Origin: Bacillota bacterium
Lineage (GTDB): Bacteria; Bacillota; Clostridia; Acetivibrionales; DSM-1351
Direction of reading: 5' to 3'
NCBI GenBank assembly: GCA_023393115.1
Contig: JAEWMS010000001.1
Coordinates: forward strand, 1 to 49,165
Length of the DNA: 49,165 nucleotides
Shown: one piece after another, positions 19,121 through 27,371 of the stretch
How the letters are laid out: the number at the start of each line of letters is the position of its first letter
Position numbering within the stretch: position 1 is the first letter of the stretch
The notes under the pieces: generated by a model
Databases searched by the model: none
The model's input: only the letters and a program-made list of their open reading frames with translations
What the model was told of the DNA's origin: nothing
Program-made: the position numbers and the translations under genes

Positions 19121-19159
19121 AAAAGCCGGGTCCGTGGATTAAACGGATTCGGCTTTTTA
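19121..19159. terminator. bidirectional terminator
   Basis: AAAAGCCGGGTCCGT pairs with ACGGATTCGGCTTTTT around a 7-base loop, with A and T runs on either side. It lies between the convergent solute-binding and DUF815 genes. Confidence 0.88.
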
Positions 19160-19175
19160 AGCTGTGCACCTTTGC

Positions 19176-20471
19176 TTATACGCAGGTACGGGTTTTCAAA
19201 TAGGCTATAAAATGCTGAGCAGTTCTGCCGGATAATCCTCCGTGACGCATTTCCCACTTATTTGCTTCCAAAAGGAGTTCTTCTTCGGGAATTAAAATAT
19301 TATTCTTTTCTGCAAGAACCCGGATAATGTTGTTAAACTCCTTTTTATTCGGAGAAACGTAGAGGATTGTTAGTCCGAACCTGGCTGCAAGGGAAAGTTT
19401 TTCCTGAACGGTATCATTTGTGTGGAGATCATCATCCCTGTCATCCTTATCACTCCACTTTTCGCGAATAAGATGTCTTCTGTTTGAAGTGGCGTACAGA
19501 AGAACATTGTTAGGGTTTGCTTCAAGCCCCCCTTCAATTATTGCTTTAAGGTATTTATACTCGGTTTCGTAATCCTCAAAGGATAAATCATCCATGTAAA
19601 TTATAAACTTGTAATTCCTGTTTCTAAGCTGCTGTATTACCTCCTGTAAGCTACCAAACTGGTGCTTATAAACTTCTATCATTCTTAGTCCCCGGGAAGA
19701 AAACTCGTTTAATATTGCCTTAATACTGGAGGACTTACCAGTTCCGCTGTCTCCATAGAGTAATACGTTATTTGCTTTATGCCCGTTAATAAAATCTTCA
19801 GTATTTTTAATTAGCTCCTTCTTTTGGTACTCATAGCCCACCAGGTCATTAAGGTAAATATTCTCTGTCACCGAAATTGGAAGGATATCAACAGTATGCC
19901 GGCTGGAACCAAGCTTGAAGGCCTTGTACAATGCGAACTTTCCAGCCCCATTAGTCCTGTAAAAGTTGCTGATGTATTCATAAAACTCTTCAGCATTATC
20001 ACATTCACTTAAGTTTTCGGTCAGCTTCATTAGGGCGGATATTATATCAGCATCCAACAAGGCTCTAGTTCCAACAGGACTTTTAAAGTCGGCGATGTGG
20101 TATAAGCATTCTATTCCAAGAGCCTTGTCTATCAAATCGATGTCGAAATCATATAGCTGTTTAAATACACCAAAATCTTTTAATGCCAAATCAGATATAG
20201 TACCTGAAGCAGAACCGCCTATTTCCAGAGACCTGGAAAAGGCGTTCTCGTTATTGACCAGCGAATAGGTTAAGAAGCAATGCCACAGGTTACCTTCAAA
20301 ACCATAGAGTATACCCAACTCTACAAGTTCATTAATACAAAGGTATATGGTCTTCCGAATCTCCTCATAGTTAATGCTTTCATAGTTATTAATTATGTAG
20401 CTGAATTTATCAAATAACTCCTGGTGTTCAAAAGTCCTGAATAAAAACAGTTCATTTGTGTTTGCATACAT
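19176..20471 (-). CDS. DUF815 family AAA-type ATPase
   Basis: A 431-residue soluble protein. The N-terminal half (about 1-205) is helical with no motif I know. The C-terminal half is the DUF815 ATPase domain: Walker A LLYGDSGTGKSS (about 235-246), a Walker B-like FIIYMDDLSF (about 290), sensor LLYATSNRRHLIREKWSD (about 325), and the family end pattern GGLSGRTAQHFIAYL. Members are AAA-like; the role is not established. A consensus promoter lies directly upstream (20530-20558), so it is transcribed apart from the DUF4153/4173 gene that precedes it. Confidence 0.88.
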   Translation of the reverse strand: MYANTNELFLFRTFEHQELFDKFSYIINNYESINYEEIRKTIYLCINELVELGILYGFEGNLWHCFLTYSLVNNENAFSRSLEIGGSASGTISDLALKDFGVFKQLYDFDIDLIDKALGIECLYHIADFKSPVGTRALLDADIISALMKLTENLSECDNAEEFYEYISNFYRTNGAGKFALYKAFKLGSSRHTVDILPISVTENIYLNDLVGYEYQKKELIKNTEDFINGHKANNVLLYGDSGTGKSSSIKAILNEFSSRGLRMIEVYKHQFGSLQEVIQQLRNRNYKFIIYMDDLSFEDYETEYKYLKAIIEGGLEANPNNVLLYATSNRRHLIREKWSDKDDRDDDLHTNDTVQEKLSLAARFGLTILYVSPNKKEFNNIIRVLAEKNNILIPEEELLLEANKWEMRHGGLSGRTAQHFIAYLKTRTCV

Positions 20472-20529
20472 AAGAATCTTCCTTTACGATACAGATCGGC
20501 ATGTTTTTATTTTTTCTAATTTAATAGTA

Positions 20530-20558
20530 AAGATAGCATTAGTAAACCCGAATGTCAA
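20530..20558 (-). promoter_or_regulatory. sigma-A promoter for the DUF815 gene
   Basis: On the minus strand, TTGACA (20553-20558), a 17-base spacer and TATCTT (20530-20535), about 60 bases before the start codon. Confidence 0.7.
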
Positions 20559-20578
20559 TCTGTACAGCACATGGGAGA

Positions 20579-22186
20579 CTATTTATCAAAAGATTCAAAA
20601 ACCTTTTCAGCTTCAAGGCGATCAAGAGTGAACCCGTAGATAAAATTTCTTTGCTTAAGTCTAGACTTTTGGTTGTTTAATGCCTCAATAATGTCGTCAT
20701 TTGTAAACTGGTCATCCTTGGAGTCAAACTCCCGTAACCTGACTAACTCTGGTGCGGCAGTATAAGACAGCTGCCCAAGATGGTACACATCAATTGCTAT
20801 TTTATCAGGGTTGCTCATATAGCGTTCAATATTATAACTTGCAATCATTCTTTCGGTATTAACAAGGCTTAAAATACACACACAAGTAATCACTGTAATA
20901 CCGATGAGCTTCATTACATCAATTTTGGGAATAAAGCACTTTATGATCAGCCATACAAGACAGAGACCGATAAGGCACATGAACCAAAGTGTTAAAACAC
21001 GTTTAACGCTAAGTCCGTATACATCTATGTATAACAGCATTCTTTTAAGAGCCGAAACAAGTAGAACACCATTGCACAAACAGAGACACACGGTGCAAAG
21101 CTGAACCCATAAAGGAAGTTTATTTCCCCGTTTTTTAGTCATAATAAGGACAAAAAGGGCAATTGAAAAAATAATACCTGATGCAGCTGCCAGTTCGAAG
21201 AAGCCCCTCCTTGCGTATTCAGCATAGGTCAAATTTGTCAGGGTTATATTCTCTGTTCCCCCGAAGAGGTATGCAAACTGGAACCCAACAAAAGCAATTA
21301 AAAGTATGTTTATCATAGTAAGGAAGGTCCCGATAACCAAGCCATCCAGAGAATTACCGATTGTACCGGCAGGCTTCTGTTTCTGCTCCTCATATTTTAA
21401 ACCAAGCAATACAGCCGCTAGAAAGACTCCTCCAAAAAAACCAAGAAAAATATCTCCAAATGTATTTCCAAAGTCAAACCCGATAACGTCAATAACAGTA
21501 TTAACAGCATTTTCAAAAACTGCATCTGCGCTCATAAAAAGGCCTAATAATATTAACACTACCGGCAAAGATACTGCCAATCCGATCAGAACAAGTGTTG
21601 CATTTTTAGAGGCTTTAGTCTTTCTGATTTTGAGCACCTGAAAAGAGAAGAAGGGCATACTGAAGTTTGAAAATGCACGACCAAAGACATTTACCGCCAC
21701 TTTTGCAACCATATCAAAGGTAAAGAGCCCTTCAGCAGGATTGGTCCCCAACATTACAAGTTGAATACATACAAGGCTTATAAGGGTCAGCCAGGTAATG
21801 AACTGAGTACTTGGATTGTGATGAAGAAAAAAACTGAAGGCAAGAAGGAATACCGGAAGAGTAAGGTATACACCTGGCTTGCTTAATTTTAAATTATTCT
21901 CATGGAAAAAATAAAAGATAACTGAGTAAAAAGCTAATGCAAAAACCGGAACAGATATACCTGCTGAACCAAGAAAAATAGTTTCTGTAAAAAGAACAGC
22001 AAGAAGGAAACTAAAAATTGTAACAATCAATCCTTTTGTGGATATTATACGGGCTTTAAATGCTTGGTATTCAGGGGTTCTGCTCCTAGGTATATAAGGT
22101 TGATAGTAGGATGGAGTTCCGGACTGCGCGTTCTGAAGATTATTTGGGTTTGGTATATTCGGTTGAGGTGTTTTTTGTTCTTCCAT
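20579..22186 (-). CDS. polytopic membrane protein, DUF4153/DUF4173-like
   Basis: A 535-residue protein. Residues 1-45 are polar and Pro/Gln/Asn-rich. About 12 hydrophobic segments follow from residue 50 to about 440. A soluble C-terminal tail begins with ASYNIERYM and VYHLGQLSYTAAPELVRL, the pattern I associate with DUF4153/DUF4173 membrane proteins. Function unknown. A ribosome binding site (AAAGGAG) lies upstream. It follows the XRE regulator and DUF2975 genes on the same strand with a gap of only ~22 bases, so the three form one operon. A co-encoded small regulator and membrane partner suggest envelope or stress signalling, but this is inference. Confidence 0.8.
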   Translation of the reverse strand: MEEQKTPQPNIPNPNNLQNAQSGTPSYYQPYIPRSRTPEYQAFKARIISTKGLIVTIFSFLLAVLFTETIFLGSAGISVPVFALAFYSVIFYFFHENNLKLSKPGVYLTLPVFLLAFSFFLHHNPSTQFITWLTLISLVCIQLVMLGTNPAEGLFTFDMVAKVAVNVFGRAFSNFSMPFFSFQVLKIRKTKASKNATLVLIGLAVSLPVVLILLGLFMSADAVFENAVNTVIDVIGFDFGNTFGDIFLGFFGGVFLAAVLLGLKYEEQKQKPAGTIGNSLDGLVIGTFLTMINILLIAFVGFQFAYLFGGTENITLTNLTYAEYARRGFFELAAASGIIFSIALFVLIMTKKRGNKLPLWVQLCTVCLCLCNGVLLVSALKRMLLYIDVYGLSVKRVLTLWFMCLIGLCLVWLIIKCFIPKIDVMKLIGITVITCVCILSLVNTERMIASYNIERYMSNPDKIAIDVYHLGQLSYTAAPELVRLREFDSKDDQFTNDDIIEALNNQKSRLKQRNFIYGFTLDRLEAEKVFESFDK

Positions 22187-22208
22187 TGGTTACACTCCTT
22201 TTATAATA

Positions 22209-22445
22209 TTAGTATCTTGGAGGCTCCTTTTCGGGCTCTTCTTCCGGCACATATTCAAGGATGTCAGCAGGCTGACAATTGAGTGCCTTACAGATTTCTT
22301 CCAGTGTTGAGAATCTAATTGCTTTTGCTTTATTGGTTTTCAGTATAGATAAATTTGCTGTAGTTATTCCGATTTTTTCAGCCAGTTCGGTTGAGCTCAT
22401 TTTCCGTTTGGCTAACATTACATCTACGTTTACAATGATGGGCAT
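22209..22445 (-). CDS. small XRE-family (YozG-like) transcriptional regulator
   Basis: A 78-residue Cro/CI-type helix-turn-helix protein. MLAKRKMSSTELAEKIGITTANLSILKTNKA gives the HTH pair (described in pieces: MSSTELAEKIGI, then TTANLSILKTNKA), followed by IRFSTLEEICKALNCQPADIL, typical of the YozG group. The acidic C-terminal tail is EEEPEKEPP. Start at 22445 (MPIIVNV) chosen because AAGGAGAGG lies directly before it; the longer ORF start would overlap the upstream stop codon. The upstream neighbour encodes DUF2975, which commonly accompanies YozG-like regulators. It probably regulates its own operon. Confidence 0.9.
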   Translation of the reverse strand: MPIIVNVDVMLAKRKMSSTELAEKIGITTANLSILKTNKAKAIRFSTLEEICKALNCQPADILEYVPEEEPEKEPPRY

Positions 22446-22462
22446 CTTTCCTCTCCTTTTCA

Positions 22463-22933
22463 CTAGATAGTTAAATCATTTTCCTGCTTGTAACGTACTG
22501 CCTGATAAAACAGTTGGGCAATAATAAAAATACAGGCCGAGAGGAATAAAAAGGTAAGACCAACCAGTAATACAAATGCTGACGGGATAAAATATATAGC
22601 TATAAGGTAAGCAAATGCTATGGGTAAACACCAATAGGATATATACTTGATTCTATTAGCCGTTTCAAAGGTAAAAGGATCCTTCCTATTAATGTTGTGA
22701 AGAATTTTTTTTGCCTGCCCCAGAATACAGAATGCACAGATCCCCGATATAATCAGAAGAACAAGCATTGAATAGTAAACATTATCCGATACATAACTAT
22801 TTTTAAAGAGCAGGTAATTATTCAGTGTCCAGGGCATCGATATTATTAGTATTACGCCCATTACTTGAAATACCGTACATAAAATCTCAACAAAGTAACT
22901 CAGATCCTTTTGTCCGGGTAATTGCAGTTTCAT
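22463..22933 (-). CDS. DUF2975 membrane protein
   Basis: A 156-residue protein with four predicted membrane segments (about 16-36, 55-75, 94-112 and 117-140). The loop between segments 2 and 3 carries the DUF2975 pattern AKKILHNINRKDPFTFETANRIKYI (about 73-97). The family has no known biochemical role but is almost always paired with a YozG-like HTH, as here. A ribosome binding site GGGAGGAT precedes ATG. First gene of the operon that runs from the promoter at 23021-23049. Confidence 0.9.
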   Translation of the reverse strand: MKLQLPGQKDLSYFVEILCTVFQVMGVILIISMPWTLNNYLLFKNSYVSDNVYYSMLVLLIISGICAFCILGQAKKILHNINRKDPFTFETANRIKYISYWCLPIAFAYLIAIYFIPSAFVLLVGLTFLFLSACIFIIAQLFYQAVRYKQENDLTI

Positions 22934-22987
22934 ATAATCCTCCCATGGAAATCTTAATTATCATAACGATGTTATCACTATTAACCA

Positions 22988-23013
22988 ATATTTTTACTCC
23001 CGATATTTTTACT
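22988..23013. promoter_or_regulatory. direct repeat, possible operator of the XRE operon
   Basis: ATATTTTTACT occurs exactly twice, at 22988-22998 and 23003-23013, with starts 15 bases apart. It sits between the -10 box and the start codon of the DUF2975 operon and could bind the operon's own HTH protein. Confidence 0.35.
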
Positions 23014-23020
23014 TAACTGT

Positions 23021-23049
23021 AATATACAGCTAAAATTATCGTTTGTCAA
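23021..23049 (-). promoter_or_regulatory. sigma-A promoter of the DUF2975-XRE operon
   Basis: On the minus strand, TTGACA (23044-23049), a 17-base spacer and TATATT (23021-23026), about 90 bases before the DUF2975 start. Confidence 0.75.
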
Positions 23050-23167
23050 TAAAAAAGTAATTTAAAATGATAAAAAATAATTGAAACTCAATTAATTTTA
23101 TTATTAAATGCAATAATTTGTATATGTGGTAAAATATATTAATATGTATAATTATTTGGAGGTCATA

Positions 23168-23875
23168 ATGAAGAAGGTTGTTTTATTATTATTAATGTCT
23201 ATTCTAGTTATTTCAGGTTGTGGAGATAAAAAAGATAATGGTACAGTTACGCAGTATCAGTCAAAAGTAGAAGAAAAAACTGACACTTATAAGGCAAAGG
23301 GAACAAATGATATTATAGACATTTCCCACACTAGTATTTATAGAATTTCTGATAAAAAGGATAAGGATGGCCGCGATGAGCCCCCGTATATTGAAGCAGG
23401 AGTAATGTTTACAATGGACAAAAAACCTGAAGCCGGAGCACTTGTAACAATTGTTCCCATAGCAGTAAATATTCCCGCATTCAGCGCTCCTATACAAAAA
23501 ATAGAGGAGGGAAGTGAAGAGGTTTCTGAAAATTCCACATTAACCTGGTTTAATATTGAGGTCGGAAATATTGATAATAAAGAGATTCTTAGTTGTTCTC
23601 CATTAGCTGGGAGAGCTGGTGAATATCCCTTCGATGTAAGCTGCATATATCCTGCCCTGGAATATGCCAGAAATCTGGACATAAAGAATATTAAAACCGG
23701 GGAGCTGCTGCCATATGAAGCTAAAGGAAATATTATATGTGCAATAGATGTTAATATGGATAATAGCCCGGATCTGCTTATTACTGAAGAAAAGGACAGC
23801 GACTACACAATCTCCTGTTATTATATTAAACGCAATGGTGAATGGAAAGTGTTCAAGGAAAAGAATCCAATGTAA
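23168..23875 (+). CDS. lipoprotein of unknown function
   Basis: A 235-residue exported protein. The signal MKKVVLLLLMSILVISGC gives Cys 18 as the lipidation site. After a polar linker comes a beta-rich region with no family I recognise. Near the C-terminus DVNMDNSPDLLI resembles a calcium-binding D-x-N-x-D loop like those in FG-GAP/VCBS repeats. The start at 23168 is preferred over the longer ORF because TTGGAGG at 23156-23162 is well spaced and the signal peptide begins there. No terminator was found before the T-box promoter at 23995. Confidence 0.75.
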   Translation: MKKVVLLLLMSILVISGCGDKKDNGTVTQYQSKVEEKTDTYKAKGTNDIIDISHTSIYRISDKKDKDGRDEPPYIEAGVMFTMDKKPEAGALVTIVPIAVNIPAFSAPIQKIEEGSEEVSENSTLTWFNIEVGNIDNKEILSCSPLAGRAGEYPFDVSCIYPALEYARNLDIKNIKTGELLPYEAKGNIICAIDVNMDNSPDLLITEEKDSDYTISCYYIKRNGEWKVFKEKNPM

Positions 23876-23994
23876 ATGCATATTAGTTTTATAGTAAATT
23901 TTGGATGAGTAGGTTTGAACTGATGGTAACAGGGTATAATTATTTTAATTAATTTTATTGGATCACTTGCATAAATGAGGAAGGTTTTGACTAG

Positions 23995-24023
23995 TTGACA
24001 TAATGTAATGCCTGTAGTAAAAT
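23995..24023 (+). promoter_or_regulatory. sigma-A promoter of the T-box ABC transporter operon
   Basis: TTGACA (23995-24000), 17-base spacer, TAAAAT (24018-24023). Transcription would start near 24030, at the beginning of the T-box leader. Confidence 0.85.
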
Positions 24024-24029
24024 AGCCAT

Positions 24030-24323
24030 TACAAAGTAGTGATACATACAAATAAATATAATTAAAAGTAATGACCGGGAATCAGTAACAGAATTGCGAA
24101 ACCTTACAGAGAGCCTTTGTTTGGTGAAAAAAGGCAGGATATAGCAACTGCGAATTCGTTCTGGTAGCTGTACACTGAACGGCAGAGGCCCTGTAGGTGG
24201 TTTCGGGATCCGCCCGTTACAGTGGAGGAACAATTATTGTTGTTCTCTGAGGTTGTAAGAAACGAAGCAAGGTGGTACCGCGAGATAAAATCGCCCCTGT
24301 GTTATACAGGAGGCGTTTTTTTA
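24030..24323 (+). promoter_or_regulatory. T-box riboswitch, specifier probably UUC (Phe)
   Basis: All T-box landmarks are visible in order: AGTA at 24084-24087, AGAGAGC at about 24108, a GGTG terminal-loop segment at about 24123, then GAA-TTC-G at 24152-24158. By analogy with glyQS leaders (GAA, specifier codon, purine) TTC is the specifier, reading Phe. The T-box sequence AAGGTGGTACCGCG spans 24269-24282. Its TGGT bulge calls for discriminator base A73, which fits tRNA-Phe but not bacterial tRNA-Trp (G73). A terminator hairpin (24292-24316) with a run of seven Ts follows. The leader controls the three-gene ABC operon 24426-27195. The specifier comes from hand folding. Confidence 0.88.
24292..24323 (+). 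terminator. T-box regulated terminator
   Basis: CGCCCCTGT and ACAGGAGGCG pair around GTTAT, then seven Ts. The 5' arm overlaps the region that would pair in the antiterminator, as in other transcriptional T-boxes. Confidence 0.9.
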
Positions 24324-24425
24324 TTATATTTACCTTTCTCGGGTAATTATTTTCTAAGCTTCAAACAGTTCAGTTGAACTGATTGAATATATAAAATTTT
24401 AATGAGTAGAACGGAGGAACGGTTT

Positions 24426-25433
24426 ATGAAGAAAAGAAGCAAAGTATTAGCACTAATTATGACTGCAGCAATTTCAATAGCTACGGTAGGATGTGGCAGC
24501 ACAAGTAAGGAAAGCACCAGTAGCACAGAGGCTGGCTCGGAAAAACTGAACATAGGTGTTATTCAAGGCATGGAGCATGCAGCACTGGATGCTGCAAGAG
24601 AAGGGTTTACTAAAGCCCTGGAGGACAATGGTTACAAAGACGGCGAAAATGTTTCATTTGATTTGCAGAATGCTCAGGGTGACCAGAGTAATCTGTCAAC
24701 AATAAGCGACCGTTTTGTAAGCAATAAAGTTGATTTAGTTCTGGCTATTGGTACGCAGGCAGCGCAGTCAATTGCCGGTAAGACTCAAGAGATACCCATT
24801 ATAGCAACTGCTGTAACCGATTTTGAATCTGCAAAGCTGGTGAACTCAAACGATGCTCCGGGAGGTAATGTAAGCGGTACCAGTGATATGAACCCTATAA
24901 AGGAACAGATAGACTTGTTGGTTAAGTTAGTACCTGAAGCCAAAACAGTCGGAGTAATGTATACTTCCAGCGAAGACAACTCAATTCTACAGGCCAAGAT
25001 TGCTAAAGAAGCTATAGAAAAGTTAGGGCTCACATATGTTGAAGCAACAGTTTCAAATTCTAATGATATTCAACAAGCTGCACAGTCAATAGTTACAAAG
25101 TGTGATGCAATTTATATTCCAACTGATAACACTATTGCCTCTGCCATGCCTGTAGTAAGCAGCGTAACCAGTAAGGCGAAGATTCCTGTAATATGCGGGG
25201 AATCAGGAATGGTTACTGCTGGTGGTCTTGCAACACTGGGCATCAATTACTCTGATTTAGGCTACCAGGCAGGGTTGATGGCTGTAAAAATTCTGAAGGG
25301 TGAAGCAAAGCCAGCTGAGATGCCTGTTGAAACTTCCAAGCAGTTTGATTTCACAATAAACGGTACAGTTGCAGATGAAATAGGTCTTACAGTACCTGCG
25401 GATTTAGAGCAATACGTTATAAAGGGCAAATAA
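24426..25433 (+). CDS. ABC transporter substrate-binding lipoprotein (TrpX-like, PF04392 type)
   Basis: A 335-residue exported protein. Lipobox ATVGC gives Cys 23, followed by a Ser/Thr linker. The core starts LNIGVIQGMEHAALDAAREG and has the two-lobe fold of the PF04392 (ABC_sub_bind) family: LAIGTQAAQSI, then TVGVMYTSSEDNS, then AIYIPTDNTIASAM and a C-terminal DLGYQAGLMAVKILKGE. Known members of this type include TrpX, predicted to bind aromatic amino acids. Start at 24426 chosen from GGAGGA at 24413-24418. It is the first gene behind the T-box, followed by its permease and ATPase. The T-box points to phenylalanine as ligand or signal. Confidence 0.9.
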   Translation: MKKRSKVLALIMTAAISIATVGCGSTSKESTSSTEAGSEKLNIGVIQGMEHAALDAAREGFTKALEDNGYKDGENVSFDLQNAQGDQSNLSTISDRFVSNKVDLVLAIGTQAAQSIAGKTQEIPIIATAVTDFESAKLVNSNDAPGGNVSGTSDMNPIKEQIDLLVKLVPEAKTVGVMYTSSEDNSILQAKIAKEAIEKLGLTYVEATVSNSNDIQQAAQSIVTKCDAIYIPTDNTIASAMPVVSSVTSKAKIPVICGESGMVTAGGLATLGINYSDLGYQAGLMAVKILKGEAKPAEMPVETSKQFDFTINGTVADEIGLTVPADLEQYVIKGK

Positions 25434-25506
25434 CAAAGTGAAACTTTCGAACTTTTAGAAAATTCTAGAGATAGATAAAAGACAAAATTGAAAATAGGTG
25501 ATTTAT

Positions 25507-26400
25507 ATGTTGGATGTATTTCTTGGGGCTATATCCCTTGGTCTTTTATGGGCTGTTATGACAATTGGGGTATATATTACTTATCGTATTTTAGATATAG
25601 CGGATTTAACTGTTGAGGGGAGTATTGCAATGGGTGCCGCCATTGCTGCCAAAGCCATAATTGATGGAATAAACCCATTTGCTGCAACGGCTCTGGCCCT
25701 CTTGGGAGGTATGGCTGCAGGACTAATAACCGGATTGTTACACACAAAACTGAAAATACCTGCACTTTTATCTGGAATTTTGACCATGATAGCTCTATAT
25801 TCAGTAAATTTGCACATCATGGGGAAGGCAAACATAGCCTTATTAAGGATGGACACGGTTTATACACCACTAACCCAATTAGGTATCAGTTTAAATAATT
25901 CTATTATTGTTCTCGGCTTTATATGCGTATCGGCAGTAGTAGGAATTTTATACTGGTTTTTCGGGACTGAACTTGGCTCAGCAATTCGTGCCACTGGTAA
26001 CAACCCTAATATGGTCAGGGCACAGGGCATTAATACTAACGTGATGAAAATAATAGGCTTGGTTATAAGTAATGGGCTGGTGGCAGTAAGTGGTGCACTT
26101 ATTGCTCAAAGTCAGGGTTATTCGGATGTACAGATGGGGACAGGATCAATAGTTATTGGTCTTGCCTCTGTAATAATAGGTGAAGTTCTTTTCGGAAGAA
26201 AGAGTTTTTTCAGCAAGCTATTATCACTTGTTCTTGGAGCTATAACTTACAGAGTAATAATAGCAGTGGTACTGTTCTTGGGAATGCCGGCTAATGATTT
26301 AAAGCTATTCACTGCAGTAACAGTGGCCATTGCACTTGCTTTGCCAGTATTTAAGACATATCTTCATCCGATAAAAATATCTATCAAGGAGGGAGAGTAA
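25507..26400 (+). CDS. ABC transporter permease (TrpY-like)
   Basis: A 297-residue integral membrane protein of the branched-chain amino acid type permease superfamily (BPD_transp_2). It has about eight hydrophobic segments and the internal pattern GSAIRATGNNPNMVRAQGI typical of these permeases (about residues 155-173). The start at 25507 is chosen because AGGTGA at 25496-25501 is 5 bases before that ATG; the GTG at 25498 falls inside the binding site. The stop codon at 26398-26400 directly abuts the ATG of the ATPase gene, so the two are translationally coupled. Confidence 0.92.
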   Translation: MLDVFLGAISLGLLWAVMTIGVYITYRILDIADLTVEGSIAMGAAIAAKAIIDGINPFAATALALLGGMAAGLITGLLHTKLKIPALLSGILTMIALYSVNLHIMGKANIALLRMDTVYTPLTQLGISLNNSIIVLGFICVSAVVGILYWFFGTELGSAIRATGNNPNMVRAQGINTNVMKIIGLVISNGLVAVSGALIAQSQGYSDVQMGTGSIVIGLASVIIGEVLFGRKSFFSKLLSLVLGAITYRVIIAVVLFLGMPANDLKLFTAVTVAIALALPVFKTYLHPIKISIKEGE

Positions 26401-27195
26401 ATGCTTAAGGTCAATGGAATATATAAGGTATTTAATCCGGGAACAGTGAATGAAAAGGTTGCGCTAAGAAACTTAAACCTCCTACTTGAAGAAGGGGACT
26501 TTGTTACTGTGATAGGTGGCAACGGAGCCGGAAAGTCGACATTACTTAATTGCGTAGCAGGGGTATATCCGGTTGATAAGGGTTCAATAATAATTGATAA
26601 TACAGATGTAACAAAATATTCAGAACATAAGCGTGCGTCAATGCTGGGACGAGTTTTTCAGGACCCAATGATGGGTACCGCAGCAAATATGGGCATTGAA
26701 GAGAATTTAGCACTCGCATACCGCAGAGGACAGCGACGTGGACTGAGTTGGGGTATTAAAAACAAGGAAAGAACCTTGTATAAAGAGTTGTTAAGTCATC
26801 TGGAACTGGGGCTGGAGAACAGGTTGGATGCTAAGGTGGGATTGCTTTCGGGCGGTCAGCGGCAGGCTCTTACGCTGTTGATGGCAACACTGAAAAAGCC
26901 AAGGCTTTTATTACTGGATGAGCATACAGCGGCATTGGACCCCAAGACCGCCGAAAAGGTTTTGCAGCTAAGTGACAGGTTCATTGCCGAGGATAAGCTT
27001 ACTGCAATGATGGTTACCCACAATATGCGCGATGCTATTAAACATGGCAACAGGCTGATAATGATGCATGAAGGGCGTATCATTCTCGATATTAAAGGTG
27101 AGGATAAGAAGAAACTTACTGTTGAAGAACTGCTGCAGCGCTTTGGAAAAGTGAGCGGAGAGGAATTTGCAAATGATAGGGCACTATTGTCCTAA
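26401..27195 (+). CDS. ABC transporter ATP-binding protein (TrpZ-like)
   Basis: A 264-residue ATPase that would drive the importer above. Walker A is GGNGAGKST (38-46), the signature is LSGGQRQA (about 150-157), Walker B is LLLLDEHTAALDP (about 170-182) and the H-loop is VTHN (about 207-210). The signature uses QRQ as in TrpZ-like proteins. The ATG follows the permease stop with no gap, and the GGAGGGAG at the permease end serves as the ribosome binding site. Last gene of the T-box operon; a terminator lies 67 bases after the stop. Confidence 0.93.
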   Translation: MLKVNGIYKVFNPGTVNEKVALRNLNLLLEEGDFVTVIGGNGAGKSTLLNCVAGVYPVDKGSIIIDNTDVTKYSEHKRASMLGRVFQDPMMGTAANMGIEENLALAYRRGQRRGLSWGIKNKERTLYKELLSHLELGLENRLDAKVGLLSGGQRQALTLLMATLKKPRLLLLDEHTAALDPKTAEKVLQLSDRFIAEDKLTAMMVTHNMRDAIKHGNRLIMMHEGRIILDIKGEDKKKLTVEELLQRFGKVSGEEFANDRALLS

Positions 27196-27261
27196 ATTAC
27201 AGCCTCCATAGGAAGTTTATACATTCAACAAAGCTGAGATAGATATAGAAAGTAACCAATA

Positions 27262-27321
27262 AAAGGGACTGTATCCGACACGTTTGTAATAAAGCATGGT
27301 GTCTGAGGCAGTCCCTTTAAA
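27262..27321. terminator. bidirectional terminator
   Basis: AAAGGGACTG and CAGTCCCTTT, with further inner pairing of CCGACAC/GTGTCTG, form a long hairpin, followed on the plus strand by TAAAATT. It separates the convergent ABC operon and transketolase gene. Confidence 0.75.
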
Positions 27322-27371
27322 ATTCATTATATCATTCAATTATTATATAGAGTTTTTTAGATTCTATAAAG

